Below are positions 46,691 to 61,100 of a stretch of 64,000 nucleotides of DNA, in pieces. Under the pieces are notes generated by a model. The model searched no databases and was not told where the DNA came from. It worked only from the letters and a program-made list of their open reading frames with translations. This DNA is from Patagioenas fasciata (taxonomy: Eukaryota > Chordata > Aves > Columbiformes > Columbidae). The translations under genes and the position numbers were made by a program. The first letter of the stretch is position 1; each line of letters opens with the position of its first letter. Location: the NCBI RefSeq assembly GCF_037038585.1, contig NW_027288732.1, positions 2,604,001 to 2,668,000 on the forward strand, read 5' to 3'.

Positions 46691-49489
46691 AAACTCTTGG
46701 GTCCTTTGGGGAACTCTTGGGTCCCCTCAGAACTCCTGCCTTCCCCCCTGAATTCCTGGGTCCTTTGGGGTACTCCTGGGTACCCTCCTGAACTCTTGGG
46801 TCCCCCTCTAAGCTCTTGGGTCCCACCCTGAACTCCTGGGTCCTTTGGGGCACTCCTGGGTCTCCTCAGTACTCTTGGGTTCCCCCCTGAACTCCTGGGT
46901 CCTTTGGGGCACTGCTGGGTCCTCTCCCGAACTCCTGGGTGGGTCCCTCCTGAACTCCTGGGTGGGTCCCTCCCGAACTCCAGGGTCCCCTCCTGAACTC
47001 TTGGGTACTTTGGGGCACTCCTGGGTCCCCTCAGAACGCCTGGGTTCCCCCATGAACTCCTGGGTCCTTTGGGGCATTCCTGGGTCCCCTCCTGAACTCT
47101 TGGGTCCTTTGGGACACTCCTGGGTCCTCTCCTGAAATCTTGGATCTGCTCTTGAGCTCTTGGGTTACCCCCTGAACTCCTAGGTCCCCTCCTGAATTCT
47201 TCAGTCCCTCCCTGAACTCCGGGTCCCCTCCTGAACTCCTGGGCGGGTCCCCTCCTGAACTCCTGGGCGGGTCCCCTCCTGAACTCCTGGGCGGGTCCCC
47301 TCCTGAACTCTGGATTCTTTGGGGCACTCCTGGGTCCCCTCCTGAACTCCTGGGTCCTTTGAGGCACTCCTGGTCCCCCTCCTGAACTCCTGAATTGCTC
47401 CCCTCTGAACTCCTGGGTCCCCTCCTGAAGTCCTGGGTGGGTCCCTCCTGAACTCTTGGGTCCCCTCCTGAACTCTGGATCCTTTGGGGCACTCCTGGGT
47501 TCCCCCCTGAACTCCTGGGTCCTTTGGGGCACTGCTGGGTCCCCTCCTGAACTCCTGGGTGGGTCCCCTCCTGAACTCCTGGGTCCCCTCAGAACTCCTG
47601 GGTTCCCCACTGAACTCCTGGGTCCTTTGGGGCACTCCTGGTCCCCCTCCTGAACTCGTCGGTCCCCCACTGAACTCCTGGGTCCTTTGGGGCACTCCTG
47701 GGTCCTCTCCTAAGCTCTTGGGTCCTTTGGGGAACTCTTGGGTCCCCTCAGAACTCCTGGGTTCACCCCTGAACTCCTGGGACCTTTGGGGTACTCCTGG
47801 GTCCCCTCCCGAGCTCCTGGGTGGGACCCCTCCCGAGCTCCTGGGTGGGACCCCTCCCGAGCTCCTGGGTGGGACCCCTCCCGAGCTCCTGGGTGGGTCC
47901 CCTCCCGAGCTCCTGGGTACTTTGAGGCACTCCTGGGTCCCCTCAGAACGCCTGGGTTCCCCCCTGAACTCCTGTGTCCTTTGGGGCACTCCTGGGTCCT
48001 CTACTGAACTCTTGGGTCCTCTCCTGAACTCTTGGGTTACCCCCTGAACTCCTAGGTCTCCCCTGAATTCTTCAGTCCCTCCCTGAACTGCGGGTCCCCT
48101 CCTGAACTCCTGGGCGGGTCCGCTCCTGAACTCCTGGGTCATTTGGGGCACTCCTGGGTCCCCTCAGAGATCCTGGGTTCCCCACTGAACTCCTGGGTCC
48201 TTTGGGGCGCTCCTGGTCCCCCTCCTGAACTCTTCGGTCCCCCACTGAACTCCTGGGTCCCCTCCTGAACTCCTGGGTCCTTTGGGGCACTCCTGGGTCC
48301 CCTCCTAAGCTCTTGGGTCCTTTGGGGAACTCTTGGGTCCCCTCAGAACTCCTGGGTCCTTTGGGGCACTCCTGGGTCTCCTCAGTACTCTTGGGTTTCC
48401 CCCCTGAACTCCTGGGTCATTTGGGGCACTGCTGGGTTCCCTCCCGAACTCCTGGGTGGGTCCCCTCCCGAACTCCTGGGTGGGTCCCCTCCCGAACTCC
48501 TGGGTGGGTCCCCTCCCGAACTCCTGGCTGGGTCCCCTCCCGAACTCCTGGCTGGGTCCCCTCCCGAACTCCTGGGTGGGTCCCCTCCCGAACTCCTGGG
48601 TGGGTCCCCTCCCGAACTCCTGGGTGGGTCCCCTCCCGAACTCCTGGGTGGGTCCCCTCCCGAACTCCTGGGTACTTTGAGGCACTCCTTGGTCCCCTCA
48701 GAACGCCTGGGTTCCCCCCTGAACTCCTGGGTCCTTTGGGGCATTCCTGGGTCCCCTCCTGAACTCTGGATCCTTTGGGGCACTCCTGGGTCCTCTCCTG
48801 AACTCCTGGGTCCTCTCCTGAACTCTTGGGTTACCCCCTGAACTCCTAGGTCCCCTCCTGAATTCTTCAGTCCCTCCCTGAACTCCTGGGCGGGTCCCCT
48901 CCCTGAACTCCTGGGCGGGTCCCCTCCTGAACTCCTGGGCGGGTCCCCTCCTGAACTCCTGGGCGGGTCCCCTCCTGAACTCCTGGGCGGGTCCCCTCCT
49001 GAACTCCTGGGCGGGTCCCCTCCTGAACTCTGGATCCTTTGGGGCACTCCTGGGTCCCTTCCTGAACTCCTGGGTCCCCTCCGAACTCTTGTGTTCCCCC
49101 CTGCACTCCTGGGTTTTTTGGGGCACTGCTGGGTCCCCTCCTGAACTCTGGATCCTTTGGGGCACTCCTGGGTCCCCTCCTGAACTCCTGGGTCCTTTGA
49201 GGCACTCCTGGTCCCCCTCCTGAACTCCTGAATGGTTCCCCTCAGAACTCCTAGGTCCCCTCCTGAATTCCTGGGTGGGTCCCGCCAGGAACTCCTGGGT
49301 GGGTCCCTCTTGAACTCCTGGCTCCTTTGGGGCACTGCTGGGTCCCCTCCCGAACTCCTGGGTGGGTCCCCTCCCGAACTCCTGGGTCTCCTCCTGAACT
49401 CTTGGGTACTTTGGGGTATTCCTGGGTCCCCTCAGAATGCCTGGGTTCTCCCCTGAACTCCTGGGTCCTTTGGGTAATTCCTGGGTCCC

Positions 49490-52170
49490 CTCCTTAACTC
49501 TGGATCCTTTGGGACACTCCTGGGTCCCCGCCTGAACTCCTGAGTCCTTTGGGACACTCCTGGGTCCTCTCCTGAACTCCTGGGTCCGCTCCTGAACTCT
49601 TGGGTTACCCCCTGAACTCCTAGGTCCCCTCCTGAATTCTTCAGTCTCTCCCTGAACTCCTGGGTAGGTCCCTACTGAACTCCTGGGCGGGTCCCTCCTG
49701 AACTCTGGATCCTTTGGGCACTCCTGGGTCCCCTCCCGAACTCCTGGGTGGGTCCCCTCCCGAACTCCTGGGTGGGTCCCCTCCCGAACTCCTGGGTGGG
49801 TCCCCTCCCGAACTCTTGGGTACTTTGGGGCACTCCTGGATCCCCTCAGAACGCCTGGCTCCCCTCCTGAACTCCTGGGTCCTTTGGGGCATTCCTGGGT
49901 CCCCTCCTGAACTCTGGATCCTTTGGGGAACTCCTGGGTCTCCTCCTGAACTCCTGGGTCCTTTGGGGCACTCCTGGGTCCTCTGCTGAACTCCTGGGTC
50001 CGATCCTGAACTCTTGGGTTATCCCCTGAACTCCTAGGTCCCCTCCTTAATTCTTCAGTCCCTCCCTGAATTCCGGGTCCCCTCCTGAACTCCTGGGCGG
50101 GTCCCCTCCTGAACTCCTGGGCGGGTCCCCTCCTGAACTCCTGGGCGGGTCCCCTCCTGAACTCTGGATCCTTTGGGGCACTCCTGGGTTCCCTCCTGAA
50201 CTCCTGGGTCCTTTGGGGTACTCCTGGTCCCCCTCCTGAACTCCTAAATGGGTCCCCTCTGAACTCCTCGGTCCCCTCCTGAAGTCCAGGGTGGGTCCCG
50301 CCATGAACTCCTGGGTTGGTCCCTCCTGAAGTCCAGGGTGGGTCCCTCCTGAACTCCTGGGTGTGTCCCACCCTGAACTCCTGGGTCCTTTGGGGCACTT
50401 CTGGTCCCCCTCCTGAACTCCTGAATGGGTCCCTCCTGAACTCCTGAATGGGTCCCTCCTGAACTCCTGAATGGGTCCCTCCTGAACTCCTGGGTCCCCT
50501 CCTGAAGTCCTGGGTGGGTCCTGCCGTGAAGTCCTGGGTGGGTCCCTCCTGAACTCTGGATCTTTTGGGGCACTCCTGTGTCCCCTCCTGAACTCTGGAT
50601 CCTTTGGGACACTCCTGGGTCCCCGCCTGAACTCCTGAGTCCTTTGGGACACGCCTGGGTCCTCTCCTGAACTCCTGGGTCCGCTCCTGAACTCTTGGGT
50701 TACCCCCTGAACTCCTAGGTCCCCTCCTGAATTCTTCAGTCTCTCCCTGAACTCCTGGGTAGGTCCCTACTGAACTCCTGGGCGGGTCCCTCCTGAACTC
50801 TGGATCCTTTGGGCACTCCTGGGTCCCCTCCTGAACTCCTGGGTGCCCTCCGAACTCTTGTGTTCCCCCCTTCACTCCTGGGACCTTTGGTGCACTGCTG
50901 GGTCCCCTCCTGAACTCTGGATACTTTGGGGCACTCCTGGGTCCCCTCCTGAACTCTTGGGTCCTTTGGTGAACTCCTGGGTCCCCTTCTAAGCTCTTGG
51001 GTCCCCACCCTGAGCTCCTGGGTCCCCTCCTGAACTCCTGGGTCATTTGGGGCACTGCTGGGTCCCCTCCCAAACTCCTGGGTGGGTCCCCTCCCGAACT
51101 CCTGGGTGGGTCCCCTCCCGAACTCTTGGGTACTTTGGGGCACTCCTGGATCCCCTCAGAACGCCTGGGTCCCCTCCTGAACTCCTGGGTCCTTTGGGGC
51201 ATTCCTGGGTCCCCTCCTGAACTCTGGATCCTTTGGGGAACTCCTGGGTCTCCTCCTGAACTCCTGGGTCCTTTGGGGCACTCCTGGGTCCTCTGCTGAA
51301 CTCCTGGGTCCGATCCTGAACTCTTGGGTTATCCCCTGAACTCCTAGGTCCCCTCCTTAATTCTTCAGTCCCTCCCTGAATTCTGGGTCCCCTCCTGAAC
51401 TCCTGGGCGGGTCCCCTCCTGAACTCCTGGGCGGGTCCCCTCCTGAACTCCTGGGCGGGTCCCCTCCTGAACTCCTGGGCGGGTCCCCTCCTGAACTCTG
51501 GATCCTTTGGGGCACTCCTGGGTCCCCTCCTGAACTCCTGGGTCCTTTGGGGCACTCCTGGTCCCCCTCCTGAACTCCTAAATGGGTCCCCTCTGAACTC
51601 CTCGGTCCCCTCCTGAAGTCCAGGGTGGGTCCCGCCATGAACTCCTGGGTTGGTCCCTCCTGAAGTCCAGGGTGGGTCCCTCCTGAACTCCTGGGTGGGT
51701 CCCACCCTGAACTCCTGGGTCCTTTGGGGCACTTCTGGTCCCCCTCCTGAACTCCTGAATGGGTCCCTCCTGAACTCCTGAATGGGTCCCTCCTGAACTC
51801 CTGAATGGGTCCCTCCTGAAGTCCTGGGTGGGTCCTGCCGTGAAGTCCTGGGTGGGTCCCTCCTGAACTCTGGATCTTTTGGGGCACTCCTGTGTCCCCT
51901 CCTGATCTCTTGGGTCCTTTGGGGCAAACCTGGGTTCCCCCCTGAACTCCTGGGTCCTTTGGGGCACTGCTGGGTCCCCTCCCGAACTCCTGGGTGGGTC
52001 CCCTCCCGAACTCCTGGGTGGGTCCCCTCCCGAACTCCTGAGTCCCCTCCTGAAGTCTTAGGTACTTTGGGGCACTCCTGGGTCCCCTCCTGAACTCCTG
52101 GGTCCTTTGGGGCACTCCTGGGTCCTCTCCTGATCTCCTGGGTCCGCTCCTGAACTCTTTGGTTACCCCC
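49490..52170. repeat. About 1.3-kb higher-order duplication in the array
   Basis: The block ending near 50,650 and the block ending near 52,110 share the same order of variants, with an offset of about 1,310 bp over 50,050-50,400 versus 51,360-51,720. Offsets drift by unit insertions, so the copies are older or more rearranged than the 2.4-kb pair. Confidence 0.6.
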
Positions 52171-55100
52171 TGAACTCCTGGGCGGGTCCCCTCGTGAACT
52201 CCTGGGCGGGTCCCCTCGTGAACTCCTGGGCGGGTCCGCTCGTGAACTCCTGGGCGGGTCCCCTCGTGAACTCCTGGGCGGGTCCCCTCCTGAACTCCTG
52301 GGCGGGTCCCCTCCTGAACTCTGGATTCTTTGGGGCACTCCTGGGTCCCCTCCTGAAATCCTGGGTCCTTGGGGCACTCCTGGTCCCCCTCCTGAACTCC
52401 TGAATGGCTCCCCTCAGAACTCCTGGGTCCCCTCCTGAAGTCCTGGGTGGGTCCCTCCTGAACTCCTGGGTCCTTTGTGGCACTCCTGGTCCCCCTCCTG
52501 AACTATTGAATGGGTCCCTCCTGAGCTCCTGGGTGGGTCCCTCCTGAAGTCCTGTTTGGGTCCCGCCATTAAGTCCTGGGTGGGTCCCCTCCTGAACTCT
52601 TGGGTCCCCTCCTGAACTCTGAATCCTTTGGGGCACTCCTGGGTCCCATCCTGAACTCGGGATCCTTTGGGGCAATCCTGGGTTCCCCCCTGAACTCCTG
52701 GGTCCTTTGGGGCACTCCTGGGTTCCCCCCTGAACTCCTGGGTCCTTTGGGGCACTGCTGGGTCCCCTCCTGAAGTCCTGGGTGGGTCCCCTCCTGAAGT
52801 CCTGGGTGGGTCCCCTCCTGATCTTTTGGGTGTCCTCCTTATCTCTTGGGTCCCCCACAGAACTCCTGGGTCCCCTCCTGAACTCCTGGATCCTTTGGGG
52901 CACTCCTGGGTCCCCTCCTGAACTCTTGGGTCCCCTCCTGATCTCTGGATCCTTTGGGGCACTCCTGGGTCCCCTCCTAAGCTCTTGGGTACTTTGGGGA
53001 ACTCTTGGGTCCCCTCAGAACTCCTGGGTTCACCCCTGAACTCCTGGGTCCTATGGGGCACTCCTGAGTCTCCTCAGTACTCTTGGGTTCCCCCCTGAAC
53101 TCCTGGGTCATTTGGAGCACTGCTGGGTTCCCTCCCGAACTCCTGGGTGGGTCCCCTCCCGAACTCCTGGGTACTTTGAGGCACTCCTGGGTCCCCTCAG
53201 AACGCCCGGGTTCCCCCCTGAACTCCTGGGTCCTTTGGGGCACTCTTGGGTCCTCTCCTGAACTCCTGGGTCCTCTCATGAACTCTTGGGTTACCCCCTG
53301 AACTCCTAGGTCCCCTCCTGAATTCTTCAGTCCCTCCCTGAACTCCTGGGTAGGTCCCTACTGAACTCCTGGGCGGGTCCCTCCTGAACTCTGGATCCTT
53401 TGGGCACTCCTGGGTCCCCTCCTGAACTCCTGGGTGCCCTCCGAACTCTTGTGTTCCCCCCTTCACTCCTGGGACCTTTGGGGCACTCCTGGGTCCCCTC
53501 CTGAACTCTTGGGTCCTTTGGTGAACTCCTGGGTCCCCTTCTAAGCTCTTGGGTCCCACCCTGAGCTCCTGGGTCCCCTCCTGAACTCCTGGGTCCTTTG
53601 GGGCACTGCTGGGTCCCCTCCCGAACTCCTGGGTGGGTCCCCTCCCGAACTCCTGGGTGGGTCCCCTCCCGAACTCTTGGGTACTTTGGGGCACTCCTGG
53701 ATCCCCTCAGAACGCCTGGATCCCCTCCTGAACTCCTGGGTCCTTTGGGGCATTCCTGGGTACCCTCCTGAACTCTGGATCCTTTGGGGAACTCCTGGGT
53801 CTCCTCCTGAACTCCTGGGTCCTTTGGGGCACTCCTGGGTCCTCTCCTGAACTCCTGGGTCCTCTCATGAACTCTTGGGTTATCCCCTGAAGTCCTAGGT
53901 CCCCTCCTTAATTCTTCAGTCCCTCCCTGAATTCCGGGTCCCCTCCTGAACTCCTGGGCGGGTCCCCTCCTGAACTCCTGGGCGGGTCCCCTCCTGAACT
54001 CTGGATCCTTTGGGGCACTCCTGGGTCCCCTCCTGAACTCCTGGGTCCTTTGGGGCACTCCTGGTCCCCCTCCTGAACTCCTAAATGGGTCCCCTCTGAA
54101 CTCCTCGGTCCCCTCATGAAGTCCAGGGTGGGTCCCGCCATGAACTCCTGGGTTGGTCCCTCCTGAAGTCCAGGGTGGGTCCCTCCTGAACTCCTGGGTG
54201 GGTCCCACCCTGAACTCCTGGGTCCTTTGGGGCACTTCTGGTCCCCCTCCTGAACTCCTGAATGGGTCCCTCCTGAACTCCTGAATGGGTCCCTCCTGAA
54301 CTCCTGAATGGGTCCCTCCTGAACTCCTGAATGGGTCCCTCCTGAACTCCTGGGTCCCCTCCTGAAGTCCTGGGTGTGTCCTGCCGTGAAGTCCTGGGTG
54401 GGTCCCTCCTGAACTCTGGATCTTTTGGGGCACTCCTGTGTCCACTCCTGAACTCTGGATCATTTGGGGCACTCATGGGTCCCCTCCTGAACTCCTGGGT
54501 GGGTCCCCTCCTGAACTCCTGGGTGGGTCCCCTCCTGAACTCCTGGGTGGGTCCCCTCCTGAACTCCTGGGTGGGTCCCCTCCTGAACTCCTGGGTGGGT
54601 CCCCTCCTGAACTCCTGTGTGGGTCCCCTCCTGAACTCCTGGGTGGGTCCCCTCCTGAACTCCTGGGTGGGTCCCCTCCTGAACTCCTGGGTGGGTCCCC
54701 TCCTGAACTCCTGGGTGTCCTCCTGATCTCTTGGGTCCTTTGATGCAAACCTGGGATCCCCCCTGTACTCCTGGGTCCTTTGGGGCACTGCTGGGTCCCC
54801 TCCCGAACTCCTGGGTGGGTCCCCTCCCGAACTCCTGGGTGGGTCCCCTCCCGAACTCCTGAGTCCCCTCCTGAAGTCTTAGGTACTTTGGGGCACTCCT
54901 GGGTCCCCTCCTGAACTCCTGGGTCCTTTGGGGCACTCCTGGGTCCTCTCCTGAACTCTTTGGTTACCCCCTGAACTCCTAGGTCCCCTCCTGAATTCTT
55001 CAGTCCCTCCCTGAACTCCTGGGCGGGTCCCTCCTGAACTCCTGGGCGGGTGCCCTCCTGAACTCCTGGGCGGGTCCCCTCCTGAACTCTGGATTCTTTG

Positions 55101-55499
55101 GGGCACTCCTGGGTCCCCTCCTGAAATCCTGGGTCCTTGGGGCACTTCTGGTCCCCCTCCTGAACTCCTGAATGGCTCCCTCCTGAACTCCTGAATGGGT
55201 CCCTCCTGAACTCCTGAATGGGTCGCTCCTGAACTCCTGGGTCCCCTCCTGAAGTCCTGGGTGGGTCCTGCCGTGAAGTCCTGGGTGGGTCCCTCCTGAA
55301 CTCTGGATCTTTTGGGGCACTCCTGTGTCCCCTCCTGAACTCTGGATCATTTGGGGCACTCATGGGTTCCCCCCTGAACTCCTGGGTCCTTTGGGGCACT
55401 GCTGGGTCCCCTCCCGAACTCCTGGGTGGGTCCCCTCCCGAACTCCTGAGTCCCCTCCTGAAGTCTTAGGTACTTTGGGGCACTCCTGGGTCCCCTCCT

Positions 55500-58145
55500 G
55501 AACTCCTGGGTCCTTTGGGGCACTCCTGGGTCCTCTCCTGATCTCCTGGGTCCGCTCCTGAACTCTTTGGTTACCCCCTGAACTCCTAGGTCCCCTCCTG
55601 AATTCTTCACTCCCTCCCTGAACTCCTGGGCGGGTCCCCTCCTGAACTCCTGGGCGGGATCCCTCCTGAACTCCTGGGCGGGATCCCTCCTGAACTCCTG
55701 GGCGGGTCCCCTCCTGAACTCCTGGGCGGGTCCCCTCCTGAACTCCTGGGCGGGTCCCCTCCTGAACTCCTGGGCGGGTCCCCTCCTAAACTCTGGATTC
55801 TTTGGGGCACTCCTGGGTCCCCTCCTGAAATCCTGGGTCCTTGGGGCACTCCTGGTCCCCCTCCTGAACTCCTGAATGGCTCCCCTCAGAACTCCTGGGT
55901 CCCCTCCTGAAGTCCTGGGTGGGTCCCTCCTGAACTCCTGGGTCCTTTGTGGCACTCCTGGTCCCCCTCCTGAACTATTGAATGGGTCCCTCCTGAGCTC
56001 CTGGTTGGGTCCCGCCATGAAGTCCTGGGTGGGTCCCCTCCTGAACTCTTGGGTCCCCTCCTGAACTCTGGATCCTTTGGGGCACTCCTGGGTCCCATCC
56101 TGAACTCGGGATCCTTTGGGGCAATCCTGGGTTCCCCCCTGAACTCCTGGGTCCTTTGGGGCACTCCTGGGTTCCCCCCTGAACTCCTGGGTCCTTTGGG
56201 GCACTGCTGGGTCCCCTCCTGAAGTCCTGGGTGGTTCCCACCTGATCTTTTGGGTGTCCTCCTTATCTCTTGGGTCCCCCACAGAACTCCTGGGTCCCCT
56301 CCTGAACTCCTGGATCCTTTGGGGCACTCCTGGGTCCCCTCCTGAACTCTTGGGTCCCCTCCTGACCTCTGGATCCTTTGGGGCACTCCTGGGTCCCCTC
56401 CTAAGCTCTTGGGTCCTTTGGGGAACTCTTGGGTCCCCTCAGAACTCCTGGGTTCACCCCTGAACTCCTGGGTCCTTTGGGGCACTCCTGAGTCTCCTCA
56501 GTACTCTTGGGTTCCCCCCTGAACTCCTGGGTCATTTGGAGCACTGCTGGGTTCCCTCCCGAACTCCTGGGTGGGTCCCCTCCCGAACTCCTGGGTACTT
56601 TGAGGCAATCCTGGGTCCCCTCAGAACGCCCGGGTTCCCCCCTGAACTCCTGGGTCCTTTGGGGCACTCCTGCGTCCTCTCCTGAAATCTTCGGACCCCA
56701 CTGAACTCCTGGGTCCTTTGAGGCACTCCTGCGTCCTCTCCTGAAATCTTCGGACCCCACTGAACTCCTGGGTCCTTTGGAACACTCCTGGTCCCCCTCC
56801 TGAAATCTTCGGACCCCACTGAACTCCTGGGTCCTTTGGGGCACTCCTGGGTCCCCTCCTGAACGTCTGGGTTCCCTCCTGAACTCTTGGGTCCCCTCCT
56901 GAACTCTGGATCCTTTGGGGCACTCCTGGGTCCCCTCCTGAACTCTGGATCCTTTGGGGCACTCCTGGGTTCCCCCCTGAACTCCTGGGTCCTTTGGGGC
57001 ACTCCTGGGTCCTCTCCTGATCTCCTAGGTCCGCTCCTGAACTCTTTGGTTACCCCCTGAACTCCTAGGTCCCCTCCTGAATTCTTCAGTCCCTCCCTGA
57101 ACTCCTGGGCGGGTCCCCTCCTGAACTCCTGGGCGGGTCCCCTCCTGAACTCCTGGGCGGGTCCCCTCCTGAACTCCTGGGCGGGTCCCCTCCTGAACTC
57201 CTGGGCGGGTCCCCTCCTGAACTCCTGGGCGGGTCCCCTCCTGAACTCTGGATTCTTTGGGGCACTCCTGGGTCCCCTCCTGAAATCCTGGGTCCTTGGG
57301 GCACTCCTGGTCCCCCTCCTGAACTCCTGAATGGCTCCCCTCAGAACTCCTGGGTCCCCTCCTGAAGTCCTGGGTGGGTCCCTCCTGAACTCCTGGGTCC
57401 TTTGTGGCACTCCTGGTCCCCCTCCTGAACTATTGAATGGGTCCCTCCTGAGCTCCTGGTTGGGTCCCGCCATGAAGTCCTGGGTGGGTCCCCTCCTGAA
57501 CTCTTGGGTCCCCTCCTGAACTCTGGATCCTTTGGGGCACTCCTGGGTCCCATCCTGAACTCGGGATCCTTTGGGGCAATCCTGGGTTCCCCCCTGAACT
57601 CCTGGGTCCTTTGGGGCACTCCTGGGTTCCCCCCTGAACTCCTGGGTCCTTTGGGGCACTGCTGGGTCCCCTCCTGAAGTCCTGGGTGGTTCCCACCTGA
57701 TCTTTTGGGTGTCCTCCTTATCTCTTGGGTCCCCCACAGAACTCCTGGGTCCCCTCCTGAACTCCTGGATCCTTTGGGGCACTCCTGGGTCCCCTCCTGA
57801 ACTCTTGGGTCCCCTCCTGATCTCTGGATCCTTTGGGGCACTCCTGGGTCCCCTCCTAAGCTCTTGGGTCCTTTGGGGAACTCTTGGGTCCCCTCAGAAC
57901 TCCTGGGTTCACCCCTGAACTCCTGGGTCCTTTGGGGCACTCCTGAGTCTCCTCAGTACTCTTGGGTTCCCCCCTGAACTCCTGGGTCATTTGGAGCACT
58001 GCTGGGTTCCCTCCCGAACTCCTGGGTGGGTCCCCTCCCGAACTCCTGGGTACTTTGAGGCAATCCTGGGTCCCCTCAGAACGCCCGGGTTCCCCCCTGA
58101 ACTCCTGGGTCCTTTGGGGCACTCCTGCGTCCTCTCCTGAAATCT
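55500..58145. repeat. 1,455-bp higher-order tandem duplication in the array
   Basis: 55,500-56,690 matches 56,955-58,145 at a constant offset of 1,455 bp, including unusual variants (CCCACCTGATCTTTTGGGTG and CTCGGGATCC). A further partial copy follows at about 58,340-58,790. Confidence 0.8.
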
Positions 58146-61100
58146 TCGGACCCCACTGAACTCCTGGGTCCTTTGGGGCACTCCTGCGTCCTCTTCTGAA
58201 ATCTTAGGACCCCACTGAACTCCTGTGTCCTTTGGAACACTCCTGGTCCCCCTCCTGAAATCTTCGGACCCCACTGAACTCCTGGGTCCTTTGGGGCACT
58301 CCTGGGTCCCCTCCTGAACGTCTGGGTTCCCTCCTGAACTCTTGGGTCCCCTCCTGAACTCTGGATCCTTTGGGGCACTCCTGGGTCCCCTCCTGAACTC
58401 TGGATCCTTTGGGGCACTCCTGGGTTCCCCCCTGAACTCCTGGGTCCTTTGGGGCACTGCGGGGTCCCCTCCTGAAGTCCTGGGTGGGTCCCCTCCTGAA
58501 GTCCTGGGTGGGTCCCCTCCTGAAGTCCTGGGTGGTTCCCTCCTGATCTCTTGGGTGCCCTCCTTATCTCTTGGGTCCCCCACTGAACTCCTGGGTCCCC
58601 TCCTGAACTCCTGGATCCTTTGGGGCACTCCTGGGTCCCCTCCTGAACTCTTGGGTCCCCTCCTGATCTCTGGATCCTTTGGGGCACTCCTGGGTCCCCT
58701 CCTAAGCTCTTGGGTCCTTTGGGGAACTCTTGGGTCCCCTCAGAACTCCTGGGTTCACCCCTGAACTCCTGGGTCCTTTGGGGCACTCCTGAGTCTCCTC
58801 AGTACTCTTGGGTTCCCCCCTGAACTCCTGGGTCATTTGGAGCACTGCTGGGTCCCCTCCCGAACTCCTGGGTGGGTCCCCTCCCGAACTCCTGGGTGGG
58901 TCCCCTCCCGAACTCCTGGGTGGGTCCCCTCCCGAACTCCTGGGTGGGTCCCCTCCCGAACTCCTGGGTGGGTCCCCTCCCGAACTCCTGGGTACTTTGA
59001 GGCACTCTTGGGTCCCCTCAGAACGCCCGGGTTCCCCCCTGAACTCCTGGGTCCTTTGGGGCACTCCTGCGTCCTCTCCTGAACTCCTGGGTCCTCTCAT
59101 GAACTCTTGGGTTACCCCCTGAACTCCTAGGTCCCCTCCTGAATTCTTCAGTCCCTCCCTGAACTCCTGGGTAGGTTCCTACTGAACTCCTGGGCGGGTC
59201 CCTCCTGAACTCTGGATCCTTTGGGCACTCCTGGGTCCCCTCCTGAACTCCTGGGTGCCCTCCGAACTCTTGTGTTCCCCCCTTCACTCCTGGGACCTTT
59301 GGGGCACTGCTGGGTCCCCTCCTGAACTCTGGATCCTTTGGGGCACTCCTGGGTTTCCTCCTGAACTCTTGGGTCCTTTGGTGAACTCCTGGGTCCCCTT
59401 CTAAGCTCTTGGGTTCCACCCTGAGCTCCTGGGTCCCCTCCTGAACTCCTGGGTCCTTTGGGGCACTGCTGGGTCCCCTCCCGAACTCCTGGATGGGTCC
59501 CCTCCCGAACTCCTGGGTGGATCCCCTCCCGAACTCTTGGGTACTTTGGGGCACTCCTGAATCCCCTCAGAACGCCTGGGTCCCCTCCTGAACTCCTGGG
59601 TCCTTTGGGGCATTCCTGGGTCCCCTCCTGAAATCCTGGGTCCTTTGGGGCACTCCTGGTCCCCCTCCTGAACTCCTAAATGGGTCCCCTTTGAACTCCT
59701 CGGTCCCCTCCTGAAGTCCAGGGTGGGTCCCGCCATGAACTCCTGGGCTGGTCCCTCCTGAAGTCCAGGGTGGGTCCCTCCTGAACTCCTGGGTGGGTCC
59801 CACCCTGAACTCCTGGGTCCTTTGGGGCACTTCTGGTCCCCCTCCTGAACTCCTGAATGGGTCCCTCCTGAACTCCTGAATGGGTCCCTCCTGAACTTCT
59901 GAATGGGTCCTGCCATGAAGTCCTGGGTGGGTCCTGCCATGAAGTCCTGGGTGGGTCCCTCCTGAACTCTGGATCTTTTGGGGCACTCCTGTGTCCCCTC
60001 CTGAACTCTGGATCATTTGGGGCACTCATGGGTTCCGCCCTGAACTCCTGGGTCCCCTCCTGAACTCCTGGGTGGGTCCCCTCCTGAACTCCTGGGTGTT
60101 TCCCTCCTGATCTCTTGGGTGTCCTCCTGATCTCTTCGGTCCTTTGGGGCAAACCTGGGTTCCCCCCTGAACTCCTGGGTCCTTTGGGGCACTGCTGGGT
60201 CCCCTCCCGAACTCCTGGGTGGGTCCCCTCCTGAACTCCTGGGTGCCCTCCGAACTCTTGTGTTCCCCCCTTCACTCCTGGGACCTTTGGGGCACTGCTG
60301 GGTCCCCTCCTGAACTCTGGATCCTTTGGGGCACTCCTGGGTCCCCTCCTGAACTCTGGATCATTTGGGGCACTCATGGGTTCCCCCCTGAACTCCTGGG
60401 TCCTTTGGGGCACTGCTGGGTCCCCTCCTGAACTCCTGGGTGGGTCCCCTCCTGAACTCCTGGGTGGGTCCCCTCCCGAACTCCTGAGTCCCTCCTGAAG
60501 TCTTAGGTACTTTGGGGCACTCCTGCGTCCTCTCCTGAACTCCTGAGTCCTCTCATGAACTCTTGGGTTACCCCCTGAACTCCTAGGTCCCCTCCTGAAT
60601 TCTTCAGTCCCTCCCTGAACTCCTGGGTAGGTCCCTACTGAACTCCTGGGCGGGTCCCTCCTGAACTCTGGATCCTTTGGGCACTCCTGGGTCCCCTCCT
60701 GAACTCCTGGGTGCCCTCCGAACTCTTGTGTTCCCCCCTTCACTCCTGGGACCTTTGGGGCACTGCTGGGTCCCCTCCTGAACTCTGGATCCTTTGGGGC
60801 ACTCCTGGGTCCCCTCCTGAACTCTTGGGTCCTTTGGTGAACTCCTGGGTCCCCTTCTAAGCTCTTGGGTCCCACCCTGAGCTCCTGGGTCCCTTCCTGA
60901 ACTCCTGGGTCCTTTGGGGCACTGCTGGGTCCCTTCCCGAACTCCTGGGTGGGTCCCCTCCCGAACTCTTGGGTACTTTGGGGCACTCCTGAATCCCCTC
61001 AGAACGCCTGGGTCCCCTCCTGAACTCCTGGGTCCTTTGGGGCATTCCTGGGTCCCCTCCTGAACTCTGGATCCTTTGGGGAACTCCTGGGTCTCCTCCT

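Noticed and set aside
48698..51202. An 834-codon minus-strand open frame, and dozens of others of 100-530 codons across 19.5-64 kb
   Set aside because: They follow from a 20/24-bp repeat unit that lacks stops in all three frames on that strand. Frames overlap each other in all phases, have no non-repeat ends, domains or splice signals, and change peptide type every unit.
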